From positions 33,165,686 through 33,229,685 of the forward strand of contig NC_083604.1 of NCBI RefSeq assembly GCF_029168945.1: a DNA stretch of 64,000 bases, read 5' to 3'. Both the position numbers and the translations under genes were made by a program. The stretch comes from Cannabis sativa. Its lineage: Eukaryota; Streptophyta; Magnoliopsida; Rosales; Cannabaceae. The notes beneath the pieces were generated by a model. It did not search any database. It saw only the letters and a list, made by a program, of their open reading frames with translations, and was not told the origin of the DNA. Shown piece after piece: positions 11,672 through 22,057 of this stretch (the stretch's first letter is position 1; each line of letters opens with the position of its first letter).

Positions 11672-13486
11672 GAGTTTTAGTGAATTATTATCCAATTGGA
11701 TTTATGATTCTAGACTAAACTTTGTTTATTTTCTTCTTCTTATAGGCCAAGCTACTTGAACTCAGATGAGTTGGATCGGAAAGCTGGGCCCAAGGGTGAA
11801 ATCGTCCAGATGAAGATGAAGCTCTTCAATTTTTGAATTAATTGTTTTAGTTTAAAGACAATTTGGATTTCAAATTTTAGTCAGGGATATTTATCCCTGT
11901 TTCTCTCATATTGTTGCAATACATTTTTTTAATATTAGTAAAGTTTTATTTTCGAAATTCCCTATTGCAATTTATGAGATTGAGCTTCGTTTAATTTTAT
12001 CTTCATCAATTATTACCACATTATATTTGTATGTTTGTATGTGTAAGTGTTTTTATTATTGATGCAAATTCTATAATATTTACAACTCTTCATAGAGTTA
12101 TATTATATAAACACTAGAAATTATTTCTATGTTTATCAATAATTGTTAATTCTCATACAATTATTAAGAATTTGTTTAATAAAAGGATCTTATGATCTGA
12201 TAGGGGTGGAGAAAAGTTAAGAAAACTATGCAGTTCAACGATCTTTTATATCTAATGAACTCTGGATAGTATTCAACTCCACATAAACTCTATCACACTA
12301 AGAGAATCATGATCTTTACAACCTTAGGGGTGGATCATAATCTCTATATACTTAGGGGTGGAGGTTATCCATAGTACCCTACATGTATATTCTTAGGGGT
12401 GGAGTCTATTCCACAATTCCCTATGAAACACATATCTTGTTTAAACATAGAAGTAATATAATGAGTCAGCTATTGTCAATATAAATTCTTGATCTTGATT
12501 GTATGTTCCATTTCGATTTTACTGTTGTAAGTAAAAGTTTGATACCTTTGAAAGTTCTTTGTTAAAGTTTCACACTACCTTAATTGAGTGGGAGAATTTT
12601 AAAGTTCTATACTCATCTTCATTAGGTTGATAATTGTGATAGGTACTTAAGAACACTACTGAAAAGCAAATCTAACCATTCACATGGATAGGTATAGCTT
12701 ATCAGAATTATGAGAATAAGATAAAGAACTCTAGTTCAGTCCATTCGAATGACTTGAACCTAGAATTCTTAATCCTCATAAAATTTTATGGTATCTTAAT
12801 TTTGATTACTTTATCTCTGGCATGTATTTTTCACTTCAAATACTAGTCTGCTATGTTGATGACTTAGTCTAAACTTGAAGTTTCAGACTAACACAAAAGT
12901 CACAACTAGGTAACTCTCTAAACAATCAGAGGTTAAAAGTATTATTTAACCAGACATCTGCTATTGAGTGGGAGCTATCTGAGATGTAATCAAATAGGGA
13001 ACATTAGAAGATATTCAAGAAGGATTTATAAAAGTGATCTATATGTCAGGTATTAAGGAACTGTGTATCAGTTGTCTTTGTATCTCACCATCTAATTTCG
13101 ATTTATATGAGATGGTGCTTACTTTGGGGGTGGAGGAATTATTGTATAATAATTCAAGCTCTACTTGAGAAGAACTATAACTTGGTCTATTCGAAAATAC
13201 CAGAAAGTTATATCACTGAAGAAAAGTCTACACTGTATTATCTCAATTACATATTTTAAAATATGAGAGATATGTCTTCTGTTAATTCAGATGTACTTTT
13301 AAAACAGTAAAGATTTCAGTATCCCTTGATGAGTAAAGCATATAGTAAGGGATGTTTCATAAGTGTATTTATGAACTAGTTTCCAGAAGTTTGGGTGGAT
13401 TCAAATATACTACACTTGATCTGAAGATCAAGACATCAGATTGACCTATTTGCACAATTTGTTTTATATTAGTGCAAGTGGGAGTT
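11672..13486 (+). pseudogene. Collapsed pol remnant of Cop-A and polypurine tract
   Basis: No long frame, but recognisable pol islands occur in the right order. gatctgataggggtggag near 12195, followed by atgcagttcaacgatc, matches the Cop-D integrase segment RTDRGGEY...MQFKD. The motif TTAGGGGTGGA is present three times between 12325 and 12400 and corresponds to the Cop-D ETRGGLF linker segment. tgctatgttgatgac near 12850 encodes the RT active-site motif CYVDD. Total size is about 1.8 kb instead of some 3.5 kb, so large deletions plus small indels removed the enzyme domains. The polypurine tract (AGTGCAAGTGGGAGTT, 13471-13486) directly precedes the 3' LTR. Confidence 0.75.
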
Positions 13487-15400
13487 TGTTGGATGCCCTA
13501 AATAAAACTCTTTACAATATGATTAGTTATCAATATAAGAAATTTGAAGTGATTGATGTTTGCATGAATTTTACATGCTAATGGTTTAATATGTTTAACA
13601 TGTTTAATATGTTTATTACATTCACACACACAAAATCAGTTAAATCCAGATCATATGTTTATTCACAATTACAGTATCGTCAACACAGTGGAATGTGATT
13701 GTGATCATATGTATCAAAAGTTTTGGTCCCTGTTTCATCAGTGTTATTGGATTTACACTAATGTGATAATCAGCGATGATGTGTACTTACACTTGGAGTA
13801 AGTGTTATGTTCTTTCCAGGACATTAGTAAAGTATACTAGTTTCGAATGTATGGAGTAAACATTGGACTGGACCGATATTGCAACTAAGTTAAGATATTA
13901 CAAACTTACCGTTATACATATCTTTCCAAGTCAATATCAGTAGTTGATCTTAAGATTAAAAGAATCTAAATCCTGATATGGTTGGGCTCAACTCAGGAGT
14001 GCTATTCATGTTCTTTGATTTATTAGTTAAGCCTACTTTTGGGTCAGGGTGATACGTATATTTTGGGAACATGATAGTATGATTGAGTGGGAGTGCTGAA
14101 CATAAATATGGAATCTATAGCTTCTACTGGTGTATAGAAGTTAAGTGATGATTCCCTTCGAGCTTAGCAAATAGAAGTAAATGGATGAGCTCTTGTTTAA
14201 CTGACTAATTATTAGATCACTAAACACCATTTACAGGTAGCTAAGTGTTTTAAGGGGCAAAATACATTGAGGGGTGAGAACGGTAAAGAAATCCCATCTC
14301 GATGTAAATCATCTATATAGAGGATCTTTAAATCACAATAAGATTATAACAATGGTTAAATGAGATAGTATATTGGTATCGTGAAACATACAATATGCTC
14401 TATATAAGTCTGAGAGTGCAATTCTAAGTTCTAAGAGTGGATTCAACGAAGAATTAATAAGTAGGAATTTACTTGGTAAATTTGGTTCACTTATTGGAAG
14501 CTCAGCATATAGATCCATGGTCCCCATTCTAGTTGAGAACATTCTGCTTGTAAGACTCATTAATTGATTCGTGATTGATCAATTATAATTCTAAAGTTAG
14601 ACTATGTCTAATTTTATGAATTTTCACTAAGCAGGGGTTAAATTGTAAGGAAAAGAGTTTTCTAGGTTTATTTATCTATTAATAGACTTTATATGTCTAA
14701 TTAATAATTAAATAAAATGACAATATTATTTAATAATCTATTTTAGTTATTAAATAATTAGTTTTGGCATTTAAAAGGTTAGAATTGGAAAATTGGCGTT
14801 TTTGAGAAAATAGAGATAAATTTGATAAAATTGCAAAATTAAGTGAGGCCCAATAACACCATATGGCCGGCCACTTAAATATATTTTTCAAATTAATATT
14901 TTCATTATTTTAATGCCAAATAAATCCTAACCTAAACCTAGTAGTTGCCTATAAATAGTAAGTGATGGCTCAGTTACAATACATGCTTTCATTAGTAATC
15001 TGACAGAAATTTCTCTCTTCAGAAAACTGAGCCTCCCCACTTTCTATCCTTGGCCGAAATACCTCTCTCTCTTTTCCCTTCATCTTTTTTGTGACCCTAG
15101 TGAAAAGAGTAAGTGCCCACACACAGCAAGCAGTAACTCAATCATAGATTGGAAGACTGTGAAGGATCAAAGCTTGAAGAAGAAGGACATTCGGGCTCAG
15201 ATCTTGATTATACTATGCTACAGAAAGGAATCAAGGGTTAGAGATCTGAGTGGAAGGAGACATTTATTCCGCTGCATCAATGTAAGGTTTTCTTAACTTT
15301 ATATGTGTTTATTTTATCGTTTTAGAAAGTTCATATTTAGGATGTTTAAACAACATACTTGTGAGTAGATCTAAGATCCTGGTAAAGATAATTCCCAACA
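13487..15400 (+). repeat. 3' LTR of Cop-A
   Basis: 1914 bp, ending AATTCCCAACA, with TATA at 14950-14957. It starts TGTTGGATGCCC and lacks GTTTT of the usual TGTTGGGTTTTATGCCC. Otherwise it is near-identical to the 5' LTR. Followed by the second GTAAG at 15401. Confidence 0.95.
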
Positions 15401-16260
15401 GTAAGTTTGGATATAATTCAAAAATTAAATAAATGATCTTTGAACTGCATATCTACTAACTATTTCTCCACCCCTATCAGTTCGCAAGATCTTTAACCAC
15501 TTACCTTAATGGTTTTAACCATTGCTAGAAATTTATGAAATTTTTCAAACATTTCAAATTTCTTTGCATAAGGTATAATCTAGAGTGATCGTTTTAAGAA
15601 TACAACAAAAAATTCATATCCACCCCAGAATGTACATCCATCTGCGAATGAGATGAACAACTTTCAGTGGATATAGGCATATTAACTCTTTGCAGAGATT
15701 GATCTTATCAAAACCACTATGAACAAGATACAAATTGCATAGATTAAAAAAAATGTGGTTGTGTCTTTTTGATGAATTAGGTTTAGTTACATTAAAGAGT
15801 TTTTAGAATAGTGCAAGTGGATCCTGGTCACAGAATACTAGACTCATATTCCATACTTTAATATACAGTTTTTGAATCCATTAATAGAAGATGGATATTA
15901 AACACTTGTGAAAGTGTAACTGTATTGTATTCTGGAAATAGAAATATAAAAAAAAAATTCTGTTTGGAATCTAAAATTAAAGTCAAAGACTTAAATTTAT
16001 ACCAAATAGAATGAGTAATTCTTTCTTGGACCACCACTACTAATATATCTCTAATTCTGATTTGCCATACAAGTAGGAGATTTCTAAGATTGAGGACTTA
16101 TATCATTGTGGATTAGAATTTCGGGTTATAATCATATGTCATTTAATTTCTTAAGAGAAAATAGAATGACATGAAATGATTTATAGACCATTCATCCAAT
16201 GATATGTTATTGAGCTAATTCGAAATGAACAAGCTAGGAGGAATTAGGATAATTTTGTTG
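15401..16260 (-). pseudogene. Cop-B decayed integrase/protease region (continuation)
   Basis: Immediately right of the Cop-A TSD. The first 130 bp align with the Cop-D integrase core (15420-15500 against 23455-23530, including the RTDRGGEY codons as ctatcagttcg). Further right are scattered matches to the Cop-D stretch 23560-23960. There are many indels and no open frame above 60 codons. A gag like that of Cop-A is not detectable before the leader begins near 16260. Confidence 0.65.
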
Positions 16261-18034
16261 TTTAAATAAGAATCCAGCGATGCTTCGATTAGCGAGAGTC
16301 AAAGTAATCTTATTTATACAATCTTCTTGTTTCATATTGTAAAAATACTAGTCTAAGGTGTCATCAATTGATGAACAGCTAGATGTTGCGTATACAATAT
16401 TTATCTTTCGAGATCTAACACTATTATGTATGTCTAATGGTGAAAATCCACTAGGGATTTATCTCATTAGATAAACAAACCAAGTTAGACCAACAATGAA
16501 GATTCAAAATTAAACTACAATTTAACAACAGAAAATATCATGGTTCAATATAAATTCATACACAATTCAGAAATTATTAAACATATAGCAAGTAGGAATG
16601 ACAAGTGAAAATACTAAAACATACAATCCTAAATAATTTCCAAGGTTTTTCAACAAACTGATATCAGTGTCCCGTTTAGGCGAGAGTCAAAGCTACCATC
16701 CATTGAATAGAGTTGTCAGCTCATCTAAAATGTTAAACATTCTAGCAACCTTTTATTCGATCAAGATTGGAATTCAGCGTTGTCCCGTTTAGGCGAGAGG
16801 CAAGGCAATTCTATCTTATGAGCTTCTACCATTGTTTCATAATCTTGTAAGTCAAATATGGTTGCCACCATTAGGGTGATCCATACCATATAAAACACTT
16901 ACAAACTACTTATCTTTCGAGATTAAACGGTGCGAACTTGCTAATGAACGTTCCTCCATTAGGGAGGATTACTCACTAAAACAAACGCTATGTAAAACCA
17001 ACAATGGAGATCGAATATCCTAATAATAAAGCTCATTCTTTAAAATGTATTTTCATTATTATTTATAATAAAATATATTCATTAAATATCGAATTTAGAA
17101 TTAAAATTCTAAATTAGAATTTAATTTAATATTTATTAAATTATACTTAGATGGTGATTGAAATAAATTGAATTATTTCCATCTCATTAGTAATTTTAAT
17201 ATATAAATATTAAGAAAATTATTTAAGTTGTATTAATTTAAATTAATTTGCAACTCAAAATAAATTTTCATGAGAATATATTTATTGTATTTTGAAAAAG
17301 AAAGTATAAAAACTTTATATTTTCGAAATACTTTAAATAATAATTACTTAGAAAAATACTTCAAGCAAAAATATCACCTATCTAGATTTTTCTTTGACTA
17401 ATTAATTCAATTTCTAATAATATACTTTAATTCATTTATTTTAAATTAATCAATAAATGAAAAAATCATTGATTTAAGTTGGTCCAAGAATTAATTAAAA
17501 TAAATAATTAATTTACAACTTAATCTATTTTTCAAGATAAATTCAAAATCATCTTGCATTATGAAATGCAATTTCAAAAATTGATTAATAAAATAAAGAA
17601 AAAAAAATATATTTTGAAAATTATTTAAATTTAAGTTGAAAAAATAAATTTCAACTAAAAATAATTTTCTATTTAATTAAGTGTCATGAAAAAGAAATAT
17701 TTAAGTATCATGATGAAAATCAACTTAGATATTTAATTTTCAATTTAATTAAATGTATTAAATTCAAGAAATAAATAATTAAGTGTAGAGAAGGCTTAAT
17801 TATTAATGTCTAGTTTAATACTAGGAAAAAATATACTTAAAATAAATTGTACCAAAATTAATTATTTAAATAATTAATTTCACAATGTATAATATTTTCC
17901 TATTTAATATTAGAAATAACAAGTAGTCTAGAAATAACTATCTAGAAAATATCTTATTTGACTAAGTATCTTTTCCACAAAATTTGAAAAAAATATCTAA
18001 TTTAAGTTGTATTAGAAAAAATCTAGAACTTAAA
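16261..18034 (-). other. Cop-B leader, gag-proximal part with hairpin cluster
   Basis: In element sense, the CUAA-loop hairpins are at 16952-16968 (TCCTCC-CTAAT-GGAGGA), 16856-16891 (outer stem plus CACC-CTAAT-GGTG), 16783-16798 and 16670-16685 (TCTCG-CCTAAA-CGGGA). A second, much more eroded copy of the same region appears at about 16262-16480 (tagcgagagtcaaag, tctaatggtg, cactagggattta). The rest (17000-18034) is AT-rich leader that aligns by eye with 8900-10290 of Cop-A. No coding region seen. Interrupted at 18034 by Gyp-C. Confidence 0.7.
18030..18034. repeat. Target-site duplication of Gyp-C (TTAAA), left copy
   Basis: TTAAA at 18030-18034 and 29827-29831 flank TGTAATGACC... and ...GGGCGTTACA. 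The Cop-B leader continues in register across it. Confidence 0.92.
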
Positions 18035-19564
18035 TGTAATGACCGCTTTAGTAATTTGGATTAGTAAAGGCAATTAGCATTAATTTTTATTATTTTATTA
18101 TTATTTGTGAATTTATTTAAATGTGAACCCCAATATTTAGAAATAAATATTAGAGTTATAATTTCTCAATTTTGGAGATTTTATTAAACTCTAGGGGTAT
18201 TATTTAGCTTATATGTGAAATATGTTATTTTTGTAATTTTTGCTCGGCGACAACGGAAAATACACTGGATGGATAGATTGATCACACGGGTAAGTTTAGA
18301 ACCTTATTTCTTAGTGGGAAATATTTTAGAGGAAATAAATTATCGAGATTGAGCGGGGTTATGGATTTTAACCATTTTTTTCCTAGCTTTAGAAGTACCC
18401 TAGTTTTAAGTTTAAAGGGCATTTTAGTCTTTTGGTTAAGGGGAGAGTGAGGTGGCTGCCCAATTAATTGACACTTGGCAAGTTAACTTTGAGCATAAGG
18501 ATTAATTAAAATTCTTTTTCTCATTTGAAGAAAATCAAGAAAAGAGGAAATTGGAAATTTGAGTTTCTCTTGAACTCTCTCTTTCTCTTTCTTTCGGCTC
18601 GGACAACCAAGAGCAAGAAACCAGATTTTTCCTTCCATTTCTTTGGATTTAAGCAAGGATTCAAAGCTATTGCAAGTGAGGTAAAGCCCTAGACCATTGG
18701 TTATTTATTTTCAAGCTTTTAAGTTAGGTTGAAATGGTGTTTTTGAGTAATAGGGGCTGTTAGGTTTTCATATGCCTAGGGTTCAAATTTTAGGGTCTTA
18801 TTGAGTTGATTTTAAGTCCTAGCTGCTGGTTTTGATGATTGGTTTAAGTTTTGTGCAACTTTGAACATTGAGTTCAAAGCTTTGAGCTTTAATGGCAAAT
18901 TGATTTTGAATGGTTTGTTTTGTGAAATACTGCCTGGATTTTGTTGCTTATGCATTGTATAGGAGCTCTAGAAGGTTTCATGGCAATTGGTGGACAGTTG
19001 AGCAACAAATGAAAAGCTTTGGGGAAACTGGTGCAAACCGGGCTTTCATTTTCTCAATTTTTCCCATTTCGATGCCTCGGATTGGTGTTTTCCCATTTCC
19101 AGAGTTAGAATAACCCATTAAGGATATAGCAGAACCTAGGGTTTTGATTTTGGGATTCTCGGGATTAGGGTTTTAATCATGTGACTTACCCGGTTTCAAT
19201 ATGTGATTAGGGCATCCATCTAGCACGAGATTTCCGTTCAGGTCGGCCAACACACTTGAATTCGGAAAACAGGTAAGAACTGAATATAATATGTGATGTG
19301 ATTATCTGAATGTGTGTATATGTGTTTGTATATGCATGCTTAAATTATGATTTGCACTACCAACACTTGTATGAATATGTTACAGAGTGCATTGGTATAG
19401 TGACTATTGTTGTTGTGAGTACGATACAGTGATACCAACACGGGCACGGGAAAGTGCTAAGGTGTTTGGTATATTACTCAGTGGTACTCAGGGTACGGAG
19501 TAAACCTTACCAACACTCGTACAGTGAGGTACGATGTGTATGTGGTATAGTGGTTGTACCCTAG

Positions 19565-19569
19565 TGTTG
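19565..19569. repeat. Target-site duplication of Cop-D (TGTTG), left copy
   Basis: TGTTG at 19565-19569 and 29354-29358 flank the Cop-D LTR ends (TGTTGGAAG... and ...CCCAACA). Confidence 0.93.
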
Positions 19570-21460
19570 TGTTGGAAGTTATTTTACCAGGAACTTAGAT
19601 CTACTCACAAGTATGTTGATTTAACAACCTAAATATGAACATCTAAAAACGCTAGAAAATTAAACACATAAGAGTATCAGAAATCTTACATTGGGTGCAG
19701 CAGAATATATGTCCCCTCCCACTCAAATCTCTAACCCTTGATTCCTTTCTGTAGCAGAGTATAATCAAGATCTGAGCCCGATAGTCCTTCTTTGTTGTTT
19801 CTGAATTCTACACAGCCTTCCTCACTATGATTGAGGTATTACTTGATGTGTGTGGGCACTACTCTAGCACTTATACATTTCGAAACAGTGAAGGAAGAGA
19901 GAGAGAGAGGGTGGCGGCTCAGAGAGAATTTTCTGAGAGAAAATTCTGTCAGAATAATGTTGTGAAAAGGTTGTACAGTTGTGTTCAACTCTGAAGCCTT
20001 TGACTTCTATTTATAGAAGACCACCTAGGGCTATGATTGAATTAATTGACATTTAATATTGAAAAAATCAAATGGAAAAGGGAAGCTAAGTGGCCGGCCT
20101 AGGCATTGTGGAAACAAGGCTTGCCACTTTTCCAACTTTCCTTTTCCTACACTGATAGTTTCCTGTTTTGTCAAAAACTGCCAATTCCTTTGTTCAACCA
20201 CATAAATTTCAAATCTAATTATTTAATAATTAAAATTAATTATCAAATAATATATTATCATTTATTTTATTAATAATGAAACTAATTAAAGTTTCCTAAT
20301 TAATAAATATGCCCTTCAAAATCTCTATTTACTATTTTGCCCTCAATAAGTGATAAATTCTCAAATAGACAAGTCTATCTTGAGAATTTTTAATTGATTA
20401 ATTAAAATCAATTAAATGCGTCTTACAAGTAATATCATCTCAACTAGTGAGGGGACCATGGGTCTATATATTCGAGCTTCCGATAGGCAGATCTAGAATT
20501 TACCACTTAAATTCACTGACTTATTAATTCTTCGTTGAATCCACACATAGAACTCAGAATTGCACTCTCAATATAAAGAATGCTCTATATGTTCCACCAT
20601 ATAGACACATCATTAGTTATCCATTGTTATAATCCTAATGTGATCAATGATCCTCTATATGGATGATTTACACTATAAAGGGACTAAATTACCGTAACAC
20701 CCTACAATGTATTTTATCCTTAAAACACTTAACCCTGTATAAATGATATTTCAACTAAGTGAAATGAGTACTCAATCATTTATCTCGTTTGGTTAAGCTC
20801 GAAGGAAATCACCCTTTGCTTACTATTCGCCAGATAGAAGCTATAGATTCCATATTTATGTTAGCGCTCCCACTCAATCGCACTACCGTGTTCCCAAAAT
20901 GTATGTATTGCCCAAACTAAAGATTAGGCTTAACTAACAAATCAAAGAACACGAATAATACTCTTGAAATTGAGCCTAACCATATCAGGATTTCGATCAT
21001 GTGATCTAGGATCAACTTATGATATTGAATTGAATAGATGTTTACGGTAAGTTTCAAATATCTAATTCAAAGTTCAATATCGGTCCATTCCAATGCATAC
21101 TCCATGCATCCAACCTGAGCTTTACTTTAACCTATGTTCTGGAAAGAACATAACATTTCTCCAAATGTAAGTAAACTCTGTTGTAGATTGTCATATCAGT
21201 AAAACCCAGTGTTCTGATAAATCTAGGAATACTTTATTCACATAGTCATGTTTATTTTCCACTGTGTTGACAACACAATAAACATGATCAAGTATGTGAA
21301 AAGGAGTTTGGATGAATTTATAAATCAAATAGACAAGCAATTGATTAAGTGAACCAAAACATACACAAGTGAATGAAAAAATTACTTCTGTTACTTTATT
21401 GATATTGAATAATCTGGATTACATTGAAACAGAGTTTTATTTAGGGCATAAAACCCAACA
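19570..21460 (-). repeat. 3' LTR of Cop-D
   Basis: 1891 bp, sense TGTTGGGTTTTATGCCCTAA... to ...AACTTCCAACA. Sense TATA box at 20007-20015. Identified as the 3' LTR by the polypurine tract to its right. Confidence 0.93.
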
Positions 21461-21475
21461 AACTCCCACTTGCAG
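21461..21475 (-). other. Polypurine tract of Cop-D
   Basis: Sense TGCAAGTGGGAGTT directly before the 3' LTR, the same motif as in Cop-A, A2 and B. Site of plus-strand priming in this element class. Confidence 0.85.
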
Positions 21476-21546
21476 TAATATAAAACAAATAAGTACATTT
21501 CAATTAATCCTAAATTCTAACGGTGCTTTTCGAATGAAGTTACTGC

Positions 21547-21985
21547 CTAGACTTTGGTGAATGGATCAGCTAAGTTATCCTGCGTATCCACTTTCTCCAA
21601 ACCACTGCTCCACCCCCAAGAGTAAACACCATCCCAGATGTATTTCCTGTCTTCAAGACATCCCTGGAAATCTGAGTCTGTATAGCCTGAAGGATTTAAA
21701 GCACCACCCTTGTAGACTAATACATAATCTCTTGTACTCTTTAAGTATTTCAAAATATACTTAACAACATTCCAATGTACCCGTCCTGGATTTGACTGAT
21801 ACCTGCTCACGATTCCAACTGCATAGCAGATGTCAGGTCTAGTGCATAGCATATCATACATTAGACTTCCAACTGCAGAAGCATCAGGAATTTTTGCCAT
21901 GTCTTCTATCTCTTGAGGATCAGTAGGACACTGTTCCTTAGATAGACGGATACCATGTCTAGAGGGCATGTTTTGCCCCTTTGGT
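21547..21985 (-). pseudogene. RNase H region of Cop-D (frameshifted, internally deleted)
   Basis: The frame from 21969 begins MPSRHGIRLSKEQCPTDPQE and includes VGSLMYDMLCTRPDICYAVG, the usual RT/RNase H connection of copia pol, then YTDSDFQGC (first RNase H Asp). After that it jumps to DTQDNLADPFTK, the element's C terminus. The normal stretch with the TTEAEY and DNQSA motifs is missing, a deletion of roughly 100 codons. It is joined to the main pol frame (22058-24631) through about 80 bp that read in frame after the TGA at 22058 and then shift by one base close to 21970. Confidence 0.8.
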
Positions 21986-22057
21986 ATTGGTCATGGAAAA
22001 TCTCTCTAGAACTTTGTCAATGTAAGCTGTTTGAGAGAGAGCAAGGGATCTGTTCTT

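Larger units (their letters stand above)
5201..15400 (+). mobile_element. Cop-A: complete gag-only (non-autonomous) Ty1/copia retrotransposon
   Basis: A 10.2-kb element with two LTRs, primer site, 3.7-kb leader, a gag gene with one stop, 1.8 kb of collapsed pol remnant, polypurine tract and a perfect 5-bp TSD. It sits inside the pol relic of Cop-B in the opposite orientation. With gag but no usable protease, integrase or RT it resembles the 'TR-GAG' class of non-autonomous plant elements and would need pol from another copy. The LTRs differ by roughly two dozen positions by eye over 1.9 kb, so the insertion is fairly young compared with its host Cop-B. Confidence 0.92.

Noticed and set aside
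18910..19113. 67-codon ORF in Gyp-C as a possible host gene
   Set aside because: Within a solo LTR; no counterpart frame in the Gyp-G LTR and no recognisable domain.
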